A stretch of 64,000 nt of DNA from Mycolicibacterium madagascariense (GCF_010729665.1 NZ_AP022610.1:2046001-2110000); one strand, 5' to 3'; shown: positions 18,152 through 26,607, counted from the stretch's first letter. The notes: generated from the sequence alone by a model not told the origin. Numbers and translations: made by a program.

Positions 18152-19888
18152 ATGGCCACCATCGCCACGCAACTCATCGATGCACTGACCGCCAGCGGTG
18201 TGCGGCGGGTCTACGGACTGCCCGGCGACAGCCTCAACGGGTTCACCGACGCCATCAGACGCTCCGGTGACGTCACCTGGGAGCACGTGCGCCACGAAGA
18301 GACGGCGGCGTTCGCCGCGGCCGCCGACGCCGCGCTGACCGGACGGCTGGCGGTGTGCGCGGGCAGCTGCGGGCCCGGCAATCTGCATCTGATCAACGGC
18401 CTCTTCGACGCGCAGCGCAGCCGGGTGCCGGTGCTGGCGATCGCCGCGCACATCCCGCGCAGCGAGATCGGTTCGGAGTACTTCCAGGAGACGCACCCGC
18501 AGGACCTGTTCGCCGAGTGCAGCGTCTACTGCGAGCTGATCAGCACTCCCGAGATGGCGCCGCGCATCATCGAGATGGCGATGCGCACCGCGATCGAGGA
18601 GAACGGCGTCGCCGTCGTGGTCGTACCCGGTGAGATCTTCCTCGCGCCTGCCGTCGAATCCGGTTACCTCACCAAGCCGATCGTGCCGACCCGGTCGGTG
18701 GTGCGCCCCGACGACGAGGCCCTGCGCCAGGCAGCCGACATCCTCAACGGCGCCGAGCGGGTCACGATCCTCGGTGGCGCCGGCGTGCAGGGGGCCCACG
18801 ACGCGCTGGTGCGGTTGGCGGGGACGTTGAACGCGCCCGTCGTGCATGCGTTGCGCGGCAAGGAGTTCATCGAGTACGACAACCCCTACGACGTCGGCAT
18901 GACCGGCCTGCTCGGGTTCGCATCGGGCTACAAGGCCATCAGGGAGGCCGACGTCCTGCTGATGCTCGGCACCGACTTTCCGTACCAGCAGTTCTATCCG
19001 CAGGACGCGCGGATCGTGCAGGTCGACGTGCGGGGCCGAAACCTGGGTCGCCGCACGCCGATCGACCTCGGCCTGGTCGGCACGGTCGCCGACACGCTCG
19101 CGGCTCTGCAGCCGCTGCTGACGCAGAAGTCGTCGCGCGAGCACCTCGACCGGTCGCTGCGGCACTACGCCAAGACCCGCAAGTCCATGGACGGGCTCGC
19201 GGTCAACGATCGCGACAAGACTCCGATCCGTCCCGAATACGTTGCCGGCCTTGCCAATCGGTTGGCCGCCGAGGACGCCGTGTTCACCGTCGACGTCGGC
19301 TCGCCCGTCGTCTGGGCCGCCAGATATCTGGAGATGAACGGCAAGCGCCGGCTCATCGGGTCGTTCAACCACGGGACCATGGCGTGCGCGGTACCGCATG
19401 CGATCGGCGCGCAGACCGCGTTCCCGGACCGCCAGGTGGTCGCGCTGGCGGGCGACGGTGGGCTCACGATGCTGTTCGGCGAGCTCGTCACGCTGATGCA
19501 GAACCGCCTGCCCGTCAAGGTCATCGTGTTCAACAACTCGTCGCTGAACTTCGTGGAGCTGGAGATGAAGGCGGCGGGCATCGTCAACTTCGGCACCGAC
19601 CTGGTCAACCCGGACTTCGCCGCGGTCGGACGGGCGCTGGGGGCGTTCGGTCGCCGCGTCGAGCATCCCGGCGAGTTGGAGCAGGCGCTGACCGATGCCT
19701 TCGCCCACGACGGGCCCGCGATCGTCGACGTGGTGACCGCCCGTCAGGAGCTGTCCATTCCGCCGGCCATCAGCGTCGAGCAGGCAAAGGGCTTCTCGCT
19801 CTACGCCATTCGCACGATCATGGCGGGCCGTGCCGACGAGCTGCTCGATCTGGTCACGACCAACGTGTCGCGTCGACTGCTCGATTGA
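18152..19888 (+). CDS. poxB: Pyruvate:quinone oxidoreductase-like ThDP enzyme
   Basis: This 578-residue protein has the three-domain fold of pyruvate oxidase/acetolactate-type enzymes and is close to E. coli PoxB in length. The N-terminal RRVYGLPGDSLNGF and the activating Glu (VRHEETAAFAAAA) are present. The ThDP/Mg segment ALAGDGGLT with the later NN is intact. The predicted reaction is oxidative decarboxylation of pyruvate to acetate and CO2, passing electrons via FAD to quinone at the membrane. ATG 18152 follows GGGGGAGGG. The gene is monocistronic and preceded by a strong hairpin. Confidence 0.86.
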   Translation: MATIATQLIDALTASGVRRVYGLPGDSLNGFTDAIRRSGDVTWEHVRHEETAAFAAAADAALTGRLAVCAGSCGPGNLHLINGLFDAQRSRVPVLAIAAHIPRSEIGSEYFQETHPQDLFAECSVYCELISTPEMAPRIIEMAMRTAIEENGVAVVVVPGEIFLAPAVESGYLTKPIVPTRSVVRPDDEALRQAADILNGAERVTILGGAGVQGAHDALVRLAGTLNAPVVHALRGKEFIEYDNPYDVGMTGLLGFASGYKAIREADVLLMLGTDFPYQQFYPQDARIVQVDVRGRNLGRRTPIDLGLVGTVADTLAALQPLLTQKSSREHLDRSLRHYAKTRKSMDGLAVNDRDKTPIRPEYVAGLANRLAAEDAVFTVDVGSPVVWAARYLEMNGKRRLIGSFNHGTMACAVPHAIGAQTAFPDRQVVALAGDGGLTMLFGELVTLMQNRLPVKVIVFNNSSLNFVELEMKAAGIVNFGTDLVNPDFAAVGRALGAFGRRVEHPGELEQALTDAFAHDGPAIVDVVTARQELSIPPAISVEQAKGFSLYAIRTIMAGRADELLDLVTTNVSRRLLD

Positions 19889-19977
19889 TCTCGGACGCGA
19901 CGCCCGACCGGCCCGTGGCCGTTCCTTTTGGTAAGTTCACCTAGCTAAGTGGACCACCACCCGAGGAGCCGTCGCCC

Positions 19978-20658
19978 ATGTTCGTTCAGTCTGCGTTCCA
20001 CACCGTGCTGGCGGGCCTGGCCACCGGCGGTCTCGTCGCCGCCGGCGCCATCGGCCTCGGCGCGCCGATCGCGTCGGCGGCCGGCTGCTCGGACGTCGAA
20101 GTGGTGTTCGCCAGGGGCACTGCCGAGCCCGTCGGTCTGGGTCGGGAGGGCCAGGCGTTCGTCGACGCGCTCAAGAAGGACCTCAAGGGGCGCAGCGTCG
20201 GCGTCTACGCGGTCGACTACGCGGCGTCCTATGACTTCCTGCAGGCCACCGACGGCGCCAACGATGCCAGCGCCCACGTTCAGCAGACCATCGCCACGTG
20301 TCCGAACACCAAGATCGTGCTGGGCGGGTACTCCCAGGGCGCGGCGGTCGTCGACTTCATCACCGCCGCACCGGGACCGCTGTTCGACTTCAACGACGTC
20401 CTGCCGCCCGAGGCCGCGGATCACGTTGCGGCCGTTGCGGTCTTCGGCAATCCGTCGGACAAGATCGGCCGTCCGCTCACCGAGTTGAGTCCGCTCTACG
20501 GAGCCAAGTCCATCGACCTCTGCAACGGCGCCGACCCGGTCTGCTCACCCGGCGACGACCGCGCGGCCCACAGCCTCTACGTCGAGACGGGGATGGTGAG
20601 CCAGGGCGCCGACTTCGCGGCCAACCTGGTCAAGGGCGCGGCGCCCGCGGCCGTCTAG
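19978..20658 (+). CDS. Secreted cutinase-like serine esterase
   Basis: This 226-residue protein has a signal peptide ending near ASAA (about residue 35). The mature alpha/beta-hydrolase is of the cutinase/Culp family. The catalytic triad is Ser119 (GGYSQG), Asp186 (GADPVC) and His198 (AAHSLY). The Cys pairs expected for disulfides are present. Mycobacterial members are secreted esterases or phospholipases. The start has GAGGAG 13 bp upstream. The neighbours give no functional hint. Confidence 0.9.
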   Translation: MFVQSAFHTVLAGLATGGLVAAGAIGLGAPIASAAGCSDVEVVFARGTAEPVGLGREGQAFVDALKKDLKGRSVGVYAVDYAASYDFLQATDGANDASAHVQQTIATCPNTKIVLGGYSQGAAVVDFITAAPGPLFDFNDVLPPEAADHVAAVAVFGNPSDKIGRPLTELSPLYGAKSIDLCNGADPVCSPGDDRAAHSLYVETGMVSQGADFAANLVKGAAPAAV

Positions 20659-20691
20659 GGCACGCCGGCTTCAGCCGTCGAGGAGGCTCTG

Positions 20692-21111
20692 GTGACCGAA
20701 CGCGAGGATCGGCAGGACATCTCAGAGGTACTGCTGCGCTACGCCACGGGGATCGACCGTCGTGACTGGGCGCTGTTTCGTACCGCCTTCACCGACGACT
20801 GCGACGTCGACTACGGCCAGATCGGCACGTGGCGCGGTGTCGACGCGATCACCGACTTCATGGAGCAGTCGCACGCGATGGCGGGCCCCACGATGCACCG
20901 GCTGACCAACCAGGCGATCACGGTCGACGGCGACGCCGCCGTGGCCCGCACCTACGTGGACGGTCTGATCACGTTCGGCGACAACGGATCCGGCGTCAAC
21001 GCGATCGGGATCTACGACGACGAGCTCGTCAGGTTGGACGTCGGCTGGCGCATCGCCCGCCGCACGTTCACCCCGGTGCGGCTGGCCCCGATGGGTCCCC
21101 AGACCACCTGA
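20692..21111 (+). CDS. SnoaL/NTF2-like protein
   Basis: This 139-residue single-domain protein has the alpha+beta barrel pattern of the SnoaL-like family. Typical segments are TEREDRQDISEVLLRYATGIDRRDW at the start, FTDDCDVDYG, and MHRLTNQAITVDGDAAVARTYVDG. Some relatives are dehydratases or isomerases for steroid or polyketide rings, but the catalytic residues vary too much to assign one. GTG at 20692 has GAGGAGG directly upstream. The phosphotransferase gene follows 50 bp later on the same strand. Confidence 0.75.
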   Translation: MTEREDRQDISEVLLRYATGIDRRDWALFRTAFTDDCDVDYGQIGTWRGVDAITDFMEQSHAMAGPTMHRLTNQAITVDGDAAVARTYVDGLITFGDNGSGVNAIGIYDDELVRLDVGWRIARRTFTPVRLAPMGPQTT

Positions 21112-21161
21112 TCGAACCACTTCGGGAGAACCGCCTCCACGCCGAGGGATGGGGCGCGACG

Positions 21162-22226
21162 ATGTCACCCATGGCCGATGACGTCCCGACGCTGACCGAC
21201 CACGACCAGGAGGCGCTGCGGCGCTGGGTCGGTGCGCAGGGGCTCGGTACGGCGGTGACCGACGTCGAGCCGCTGACCGGGGGCAGTCAGAACATCGTGG
21301 TGCGCTTGCGCATCGACGGCAGACCCGCGGTGCTGCGGCGCCCTCCGCAACACCCGCGGCCGACGAGTGACAAGACGATGCTGCGCGAGATCGCGGTGTT
21401 GCAGACTCTGGCGGGCAGTGCGGTCCCGCATCCGGAGTTCATCGCGGGATGCACCGATCGCGACGTGCTCGGGGTCGTGTTCTACCTCATGGAGGACGTC
21501 GACGGGTTCAACCCCGGCAACGAGATGGCGCAGGCCTACGTCGACGACGCGACCCTGCGACACGACGTCGGCCCGGTGTACGCCGCGAGCCTGGCCCGGC
21601 TCGCCGACGTCGCGTGGGAGGGCAGTCCGCTGGCGGAGCTGCGCCGCCCGGGTTCCTTTCTGGCGCGCCAGGTTCCGCAGTTCCTCGGCCTGCTCGAAAG
21701 CTATCGCCACGATGCCTACGATCCCGGCTCCCTGCCCGCCGTCGCCGCACTGGCGCAGTGGCTCGAGGACAATCGGCCGCCCGACGGCACGCCGGGAATC
21801 ATGCACGGCGATGCCCACCTGAACAACGTGCTGCTGCGGCGCGACCGCCCCGAGCTGGCGGCGTTCATCGACTGGGAGATGTGCACCATCGGTGACCCCC
21901 TGCTCGACCTGGGCTGGATGCTGGTGTGCTGGCCGACCGAGCCGAACACGATCGACGCCGGTTCGCAGCTGGCCGCGCTCGGCGGTCTGGCCGACCGACG
22001 CGAACTGCTCGACGCCTACGTGGCAGCGGGCGGCCGGTCGACGAGGCACCTCGACTGGTACGTGGCGCTGGCCTGTTTCAAGCTCGGCATCGTCATCGAG
22101 GGCACGTGGTCGCGCTACTTGGCCGGCCGTGCCAGTCGGGAGGCGGGTGAGCGCCTGCACGCGTCGGCCACCTCTCTGATCGGGCTGGGCACGCGAGTGA
22201 CCAAGGGCGACAACCCCTTCGGCTAG
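21162..22226 (+). CDS. Aminoglycoside-phosphotransferase-like kinase family protein
   Basis: This 354-residue protein-kinase-like fold protein has the Brenner motif HGDAHLNNVLL and the metal-binding FIDWEMCTIGDPLLDLGW. The N-terminal LTGGSQNIVVRLRI is the glycine-rich loop. In actinobacteria and mitochondria this subgroup is often linked to acyl-CoA dehydrogenases that act on 4-hydroxy acids; antibiotic resistance is not implied. ATG 21162 or 21171 are both possible. The stop shares a CTAG with the convergent transporter gene. Confidence 0.78.
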   Translation: MSPMADDVPTLTDHDQEALRRWVGAQGLGTAVTDVEPLTGGSQNIVVRLRIDGRPAVLRRPPQHPRPTSDKTMLREIAVLQTLAGSAVPHPEFIAGCTDRDVLGVVFYLMEDVDGFNPGNEMAQAYVDDATLRHDVGPVYAASLARLADVAWEGSPLAELRRPGSFLARQVPQFLGLLESYRHDAYDPGSLPAVAALAQWLEDNRPPDGTPGIMHGDAHLNNVLLRRDRPELAAFIDWEMCTIGDPLLDLGWMLVCWPTEPNTIDAGSQLAALGGLADRRELLDAYVAAGGRSTRHLDWYVALACFKLGIVIEGTWSRYLAGRASREAGERLHASATSLIGLGTRVTKGDNPFG

Positions 22227-22975
22227 CGGTAGGTGTCGATGCCGAGTTTGACGGCGAGCGCGATGCCCGCCGCGGCGATCGCCAGTCGCAGGGGAGTGCC
22301 CGGCACCCGCCGCACGATGGCCGGACCGATGCGCGAGCCGAGCAGACAGCCGACGCCCAACGGGACGACCGCGGTCCAGTCGACGGGGGCGAATACGGCG
22401 AAGATGATTGCCGCCACGCCATTCGCCGTTCCCAGCACGACGTTCTTGGTGGCGTTGGCGTACGCCATCGACGCGCTGCCGGTGCGGAGGAAGAGCGCCA
22501 GCATCAGCACTCCGGCCGCCGCCCCGAAGAATCCCCCGTAGAGGCAGATCGCCAGTACGGCGATGCCCACCAGCGCGGTCCTGGCGGCCGACGGTCGGGG
22601 TGGCGCGACGCGAGCGCGCTGGGGCAGGGCGATCGCCACTGCCGACGCGGCCAGCAGGACCGGCACGACGTTCTCGAAGCCGCGTGCGGGGATCGTCAGC
22701 AGCAGGGCCCCACCCGCGGCGCCACCGACCGCGGCGATGGGCACCAACCGCACCAGCGCCGCGCGCTGCCCGCGCAATTCCGGTAGCGACGCCGAGACCG
22801 ACCCGATCCCGTTGAATACCAGCGCGACGGTGTTGGTGACGTTCGCCGCGACGGGCGGGAGTCCGATCACCAGGAGGGCGGGGTAGGTGGTGAGCGACGC
22901 GAGGCCGGCGATGCTGCCCGTCAGGCCGCCACCGATGCCCGCGACGAAGAGCAGTGCCACGTCGAGCCAACTCAT
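22223..22975 (-). CDS. TSUP (TauE/SafE) family membrane transporter
   Basis: This 250-residue hydrophobic protein has about seven or eight membrane segments and the duplicated TSUP signature: GxxxGxxAGGGG-like GIGGGLTGSIAGLAS near the N terminus, and GGFFGAAAGVLMLALFL mid-protein. The family exports sulfite, sulfoacetate or related anions; the substrate here is unknown. ATG 22975 is chosen because the first membrane segment follows it directly. An upstream ATG at 23041 would add 22 polar residues. It is divergent from the LeuA-domain leader region. Confidence 0.78.
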   Translation of the reverse strand: MSWLDVALLFVAGIGGGLTGSIAGLASLTTYPALLVIGLPPVAANVTNTVALVFNGIGSVSASLPELRGQRAALVRLVPIAAVGGAAGGALLLTIPARGFENVVPVLLAASAVAIALPQRARVAPPRPSAARTALVGIAVLAICLYGGFFGAAAGVLMLALFLRTGSASMAYANATKNVVLGTANGVAAIIFAVFAPVDWTAVVPLGVGCLLGSRIGPAIVRRVPGTPLRLAIAAAGIALAVKLGIDTYR

Positions 22976-23011
22976 GTCGTCATCGGCGATGAACCTAGCG
23001 GAACGGCAGGT

Positions 23012-23041
23012 TTGCATCCGGCGTCGGGGGAGGCCTAGCAT
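23012..23041 (+). promoter_or_regulatory. Promoter for a leaderless leader-peptide transcript
   Basis: TTGCAT (23012-23017), an 18-bp spacer and TAGCAT (23036-23041) form a plausible -35/-10 pair. The -10 ends seven bases before the GTG at 23049. Transcription would start at or next to that GTG, making the leader peptide mRNA leaderless, a common arrangement in mycobacteria. Confidence 0.5.
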
Positions 23042-23048
23042 CGCCTAC

Positions 23049-23090
23049 GTGCCGAAGCGACTCGTAGTAGCAACCCACAGCGGGGTCTGA
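23049..23090 (+). CDS. Leader peptide VPKRLVVATHSGV (attenuator)
   Basis: This is a 13-codon open frame from GTG to TGA. It contains consecutive Leu-Val-Val-Ala-Thr codons (CTC GTA GTA GCA ACC), with GTA a rare choice in GC-rich DNA. The codons from the second Val to the end lie in the 5' arm of a large hairpin (23067-23124), so ribosome position would decide whether the hairpin forms. This is the classical layout of branched-chain amino-acid attenuation. The downstream gene encodes a LeuA regulatory domain, which fits that theme. Confidence 0.6.
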   Translation: MPKRLVVATHSGV

Positions 23091-23124
23091 TCCAGGCCGA
23101 CCCCTCGCTGTGGGTCGTTGCTAC
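23067..23124 (+). promoter_or_regulatory. Attenuator hairpin overlapping the leader peptide
   Basis: GTAGCAA (23067-23073) pairs with TTGCTAC (23118-23124). CCCACAGCG (23074-23082) pairs with CGCTGTGGG (23106-23114), and GGGTC (23083-23087) with GACCC (23099-23103). Small bulges and an 11-nt loop complete the structure. The 5' arm lies wholly inside the leader peptide. No T-run follows, so control may be translational or use another terminator mechanism. Confidence 0.65.
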
Positions 23125-23129
23125 ACCGT

Positions 23130-23158
23130 CGGTCGATTCCTCTGGCTAGAGAAGACCG
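23130..23158 (+). promoter_or_regulatory. Hairpin that would hide the ribosome site of the LeuA-domain gene
   Basis: CGGTC (23130-23134) pairs with GACCG (23154-23158), and CTCT (23140-23143) with AGAG (23148-23151). The 3' side contains AGAGAAG, the only ribosome-site-like word before ATG 23163. This stem could close the ribosome site when the upstream leader is translated freely. Confidence 0.45.
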
Positions 23159-23162
23159 GCAC

Positions 23163-23654
23163 ATGATCTCCACTCATCAGCAGCATTCCTCCGCGGCGAC
23201 CCCGTCCTTTGCGGCTCGATTCGACCGGCCACTGCCACGGGAGTTGCGCACCGACGCCCACACGCTGTCCACCGACGCGTTCCTCGCGAGGTACACCCCG
23301 TCCTCGGGTCCGGTGCGGCTCGGCGCGTGGCAGTGCACCGATGCCGACCGGCCCGCGACCAGGTGGGGACCGCAGGCCCGCAATTACCAGGCGACCATCG
23401 CGGTGGGGGATCGCATCGGCACGTCGACGGCGGCGGCGAGCGGACCGGTCGCGGCGCTGACGGCGATGCTGCACGACCGCGGGGTGCCCGTCGAGATCGC
23501 CGCGTTTCACCAGCTGACCGGCGACGGCGGCACCGCGACCTTCATCCGCGGCTCCGACGGAGTGCGTTCGGCATGGGCGATGGGCTGGGCCGACGACGTG
23601 GCGCAGTCGGCCTTGCGCGCGGTGATCGCCTGCGCCAACCGGCTCAGTGAGTAG
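23163..23654 (+). CDS. Stand-alone LeuA allosteric (dimerisation) domain protein
   Basis: This 163-residue protein lacks any catalytic TIM barrel. Residues from about 75 to the end align with the C-terminal leucine-binding domain of 2-isopropylmalate synthase: YQATIAVGDRIGTSTAAASGPVAAL, a middle HQLTGDGGTATFIR strand pair and AQSALRAVIACANRL at the end, as in mycobacterial LeuA. The N-terminal segment FDRPLPRELR resembles a LeuA linker. It may bind leucine and associate with LeuA, or be a degenerated regulator. A leader peptide with two hairpins precedes it, so it is probably amino-acid controlled. Confidence 0.7.
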   Translation: MISTHQQHSSAATPSFAARFDRPLPRELRTDAHTLSTDAFLARYTPSSGPVRLGAWQCTDADRPATRWGPQARNYQATIAVGDRIGTSTAAASGPVAALTAMLHDRGVPVEIAAFHQLTGDGGTATFIRGSDGVRSAWAMGWADDVAQSALRAVIACANRLSE

Positions 23655-23732
23655 GGCTGAACTCCAGCATCTTGCTGCCATTGCCTTCAACGCGTCGGTG
23701 TACCCCGCTGAGCGATCGACTAGGAGTCATCG

Positions 23733-23795
23733 ACTCTGCGCTGGTGGCGGGAAAGTGTGAGTACCGACGGGAAAAGGTCACCGTCAGCGCAGAGT
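23733..23795. repeat. 11-bp inverted repeat with nested 5-bp repeat
   Basis: ACTCTGCGCTG (23733-23743) and CAGCGCAGAGT (23785-23795) are perfect inverted copies 41 bp apart. Within the gap GACGG (23766-23770) and CCGTC (23781-23785) form a second pair. The element lies between the LeuA-domain gene and the TetR gene. It could fold as an RNA terminator-like structure or be a small dispersed repeat. Confidence 0.45.
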
Positions 23796-23814
23796 GAAGC
23801 GTCCCGTTGACCAC

Positions 23815-23832
23815 CTACCTACTAGAAGGTAG
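23815..23832. promoter_or_regulatory. Palindromic operator upstream of the TetR gene
   Basis: CTACCT-ACTAGA-AGGTAG is an 18-bp inverted repeat with perfect 6-bp arms. It ends 9 bp before the ATG of the TetR-family gene at 23842. This is a typical place and shape for TetR autoregulation. Confidence 0.6.
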
Positions 23833-23841
23833 ATTGACGTC

Positions 23842-24417
23842 ATGCCCGCGACGACCACCGACGACGAGATCCTCCGCTGTGCCCGATCGCTGCTCATCGA
23901 CGGCGGCTACAACGGCTTCAGCTATGCCGACATCGCGGCGGCCGTCGGCATCCGCAAGGCGAGCATCCACTACTACTACCCGACCAAGGTCGACCTGGTC
24001 AGAGCGCTGGTGGCGCGCTACCGCGAGGAGGCCGACGCCGGATTCGCCGAGATGACGCGGCGGCACCCGGAGCCGGTGGATCAGCTGCGTGCCTACATCG
24101 GGTTCTGGGCGGACTGCATCCTCGACGGCACCAACACCTTCTGCCTGTGCGCCCTGCTCGCCACCCAGATCCCGGTGCTCCCGCCGGAAGTGGTGACCGA
24201 GGTCAAGGCGTACTTCCAGGTGCTGTCGACGTGGCTGGCCGCCGTTCTCGAAAACGGCCGCGAGCAAGGACGATTCACGTTCTCCGGCACCGCGCAGACG
24301 GAGGCCGAGAAGTTCATGGCCGCCGTGCACGGCGCGATGCTGTCCGCCCGCGCCTACTCCGACCCCGCGGTCTTCACGCTCGTCACCGACCCACTGCTCG
24401 AGGCCATCACCGCCTGA
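23842..24417 (+). CDS. TetR family transcriptional regulator
   Basis: This 191-residue protein has an N-terminal TetR DNA-binding domain (YADIAAAVGIRKASIHYYYPTKVDLVRAL, about residues 33-61) and a helical ligand domain with several Cys (FCLCALLATQ). It probably represses itself and the membrane protein gene 72 bp downstream through the palindrome at 23815-23832. The ligand is unknown. Confidence 0.85.
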   Translation: MPATTTDDEILRCARSLLIDGGYNGFSYADIAAAVGIRKASIHYYYPTKVDLVRALVARYREEADAGFAEMTRRHPEPVDQLRAYIGFWADCILDGTNTFCLCALLATQIPVLPPEVVTEVKAYFQVLSTWLAAVLENGREQGRFTFSGTAQTEAEKFMAAVHGAMLSARAYSDPAVFTLVTDPLLEAITA

Positions 24418-24489
24418 CCCGGCCCACCCGACCCCACCCAGCCCGCACCCGGCGCCTGGGTCGATCCCGCATGGAAGAAGGAGCGCACG

Positions 24490-25059
24490 ATGACCGACAC
24501 ACTGCCCGCCGAGATCAAGACTCAGAGTCGCAGCTGGCTGAAGACCTACTACTTCACCAGGGCGGGGGTGTCGCTCGTCTGGGTCGCCATCGCGTTCACC
24601 TTCGCGAAGGACCTGCCCACGCTCGCCGGGGTGCTCCTGGTCGCCTACCCGGCGTGGGATGCGCTCGCCAATGTCGTTGACGCCCAACGCAATGGCGGGT
24701 TGCGGCGCAATCCGACGCAGACGCTCAACGCCGTCGTCAGCACCGTGACGACGGCAGCCGTGGCGGTCGCGCTCAGCCAGAGCATGTTCGCGGTGCTCGG
24801 GGTCTTCGGCGTGTGGGCCAGCCTGTCGGGCCTGTTTCAGCTCGCCACGGCGATCCGTCGCTGGCGCAGCGTCGGGGCGCAGTGGGCGATGGCGCTCAGC
24901 GGGGCGCAATCCGCGGTCGTCGGCGTGACGTTCGTCGCCAAGGCCTACGGTGCGGCCACGCCCAGCATCACCGACATCGCGCCGTATGCCGCCCTCGGGG
25001 CGTTCTACTTCCTGGTGTCGGCGCTGTGGTTGGTCGTGGCCGACCGGCGACGCCGCTAG
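24490..25059 (+). CDS. DUF308-like (HdeD family) membrane protein
   Basis: This 189-residue protein is mostly membrane-embedded, with about five or six hydrophobic segments after a short polar N terminus. The pattern (WLKTYYFTRAGVSLVWVAIAF, VLLVAYPAWDALANVVD) resembles DUF308/HdeD proteins, which have unknown or acid-stress roles. GAAGGAG precedes the ATG. Co-orientation with the TetR gene suggests joint regulation. The function is not established. Confidence 0.7.
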   Translation: MTDTLPAEIKTQSRSWLKTYYFTRAGVSLVWVAIAFTFAKDLPTLAGVLLVAYPAWDALANVVDAQRNGGLRRNPTQTLNAVVSTVTTAAVAVALSQSMFAVLGVFGVWASLSGLFQLATAIRRWRSVGAQWAMALSGAQSAVVGVTFVAKAYGAATPSITDIAPYAALGAFYFLVSALWLVVADRRRR

Positions 25060-25062
25060 GCC

Positions 25063-26544
25063 TCAGCGCAAGGGACGCAAGATGATTGGCAGACCGTCCA
25101 TGGGGACGGGCATGCCACCGTAGTCCCACTTCTCCTGGTACCCGGGACGCGCCGGCTCGAGCCGGTACTTGCGCAGCAGCCGGTGCATGATGACCTTCAC
25201 CTCGAGCTGGCCGAACATCATGCCGATGCACTTGTGCGAGCCTCCGCCGAACGGCGTGAACGCGAACCGGTGCTTCTTGTGCTCGCTGCGCGGCTCGGCG
25301 AAACGGTCGGGGTCGAACGTCATCGGATCGGTCCAGAACTCCGGAAGCCGGTGATTGAGACCGGGATACGCGATCACGTTGGTGCCCTCGGGGATGTGGT
25401 AGCCCAGGAGATCGGTGTCGCGCACGGCCCGCCGCATCGCCCACTGCACGGGCGTGACCAATCGGATCGACTCGTTCATGACGAGGTCGAGGGATTCGAG
25501 CTTCTCGAGCGACTCGATGTCGACCGGTCCGTCGCCCAGGCGGTCGGACTCGTCGCGGCACCGCTGCTGCCACTGCGGGTTCTCGGCGAGGTAGTAGGCC
25601 ATGGTGGTCGCCGTCGAGGTCGACGTGTCGTGCGCGGCCATCATCAGGAAGATCATGTGGTTCACGATGTCCGCGTCGGAGAACTTGTTGCCGTCCTCGT
25701 CCTCGGTCTGGCACAGCACCGACAGCAGATCGTTGCCCTGCGACGCCCGCTGTTCCTTGACCCGCGCCTGGAAGTAGTTCTCCAGCAATTTGCGGGCCTG
25801 CAGGCCGCGCCACCACGTGAACGGCGGCACCCCGGTCCTGATGATCGCATTGCCCGCGCGGACGGTGGTCGTGAAGGCGTTGTTCACCTTGGTCACCAGC
25901 TCGTGGTCGGTGCCCGGCTCGTGGCCCATGAACACCATCGAGGCGATGTCGAGGGTCATCTGCTTCATCGCGGGGTAGAGCAGGAACCGCGGGTCGTCGG
26001 CGACCCAGTCGTTGGCAATGACCTTGGACACCACGGTGTCGACCTGCTCGGTGTAGCCGACGAGGCGGGTGCGAACGAACGCCTCCTGCATGATGCGCCG
26101 GTGGAACATGTGCTCGTCGAAGTCGAGCAGCATGAGGCCGCGATGGAAGAACGGACCGATGACGGGCGTCCACCCCTGCTGGGAGTAGTCCTTGTTGCGG
26201 TTGGAGTAGATGACCTGGGCGGCGTCGGGTCCCAGCGCCGTCACGGCGGGCAGCACCGGCGAGTCGGCGTAGTAGACCGGTCCCTTCGTCGTGTAGAGGT
26301 GCATCAGGTATTCGGGGCCGCCACGGAACATCTCGATCATGTGGCCCAGGACGGGCAGGCCCGCATCGCCCATCACCGGCTTGAGGCCGCTGCCCGCCGG
26401 CGGTTCGGCCAGCACCCGCTGCGGGAAGTCGGTGCGCAGCAGTTTGCGCTCGAGCGCGCCCATGCCGGGGAAGTTGTTGATCGACGGCGTGAAGCGCCGC
26501 TTGGCCTGGTCGATCAGGTAGTCGGGGGTGCTGATTGTCGCCAT
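25063..26544 (-). CDS. cyp136: Cytochrome P450, CYP136-like
   Basis: This 493-residue P450 has the haem-ligand loop FGGGSHKCIG with Cys439, the I-helix AAHDTSTST, and ESIRLVTP for the ExxR motif. From memory M. tuberculosis CYP136 (Rv3059) has the same length and the same TetR and SDR neighbours, so orthology is likely. ATG 26544 has a textbook AGGAG 7 bp upstream. An in-frame ATG at 26595 is less likely. It is divergent from the TetR gene across a palindromic operator. The substrate is unknown. Confidence 0.88.
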   Translation of the reverse strand: MATISTPDYLIDQAKRRFTPSINNFPGMGALERKLLRTDFPQRVLAEPPAGSGLKPVMGDAGLPVLGHMIEMFRGGPEYLMHLYTTKGPVYYADSPVLPAVTALGPDAAQVIYSNRNKDYSQQGWTPVIGPFFHRGLMLLDFDEHMFHRRIMQEAFVRTRLVGYTEQVDTVVSKVIANDWVADDPRFLLYPAMKQMTLDIASMVFMGHEPGTDHELVTKVNNAFTTTVRAGNAIIRTGVPPFTWWRGLQARKLLENYFQARVKEQRASQGNDLLSVLCQTEDEDGNKFSDADIVNHMIFLMMAAHDTSTSTATTMAYYLAENPQWQQRCRDESDRLGDGPVDIESLEKLESLDLVMNESIRLVTPVQWAMRRAVRDTDLLGYHIPEGTNVIAYPGLNHRLPEFWTDPMTFDPDRFAEPRSEHKKHRFAFTPFGGGSHKCIGMMFGQLEVKVIMHRLLRKYRLEPARPGYQEKWDYGGMPVPMDGLPIILRPLR

Positions 26545-26607
26545 CGGCAATCTCCTGGGCTGGGAGGTGTGGTCGAACTCACTCGTTGCCACCATCCTGT
26601 AGTCCCC

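Noticed and set aside
17981..19708. A 575-codon minus-strand frame opposite poxB
   Set aside because: It is a shadow of the pyruvate oxidase gene with no ribosome site, no domain and biased composition.
19929..19957. Possible IdeR iron box upstream of the cutinase gene
   Set aside because: The TAAGTTCACCTAGCTAAGTG region keeps only a few positions of the iron-box consensus and lacks its symmetry.
21162..22226. Antibiotic resistance aminoglycoside kinase
   Set aside because: The subgroup is the acyl-CoA-dehydrogenase-associated phosphotransferase type. The fold alone does not imply drug modification.
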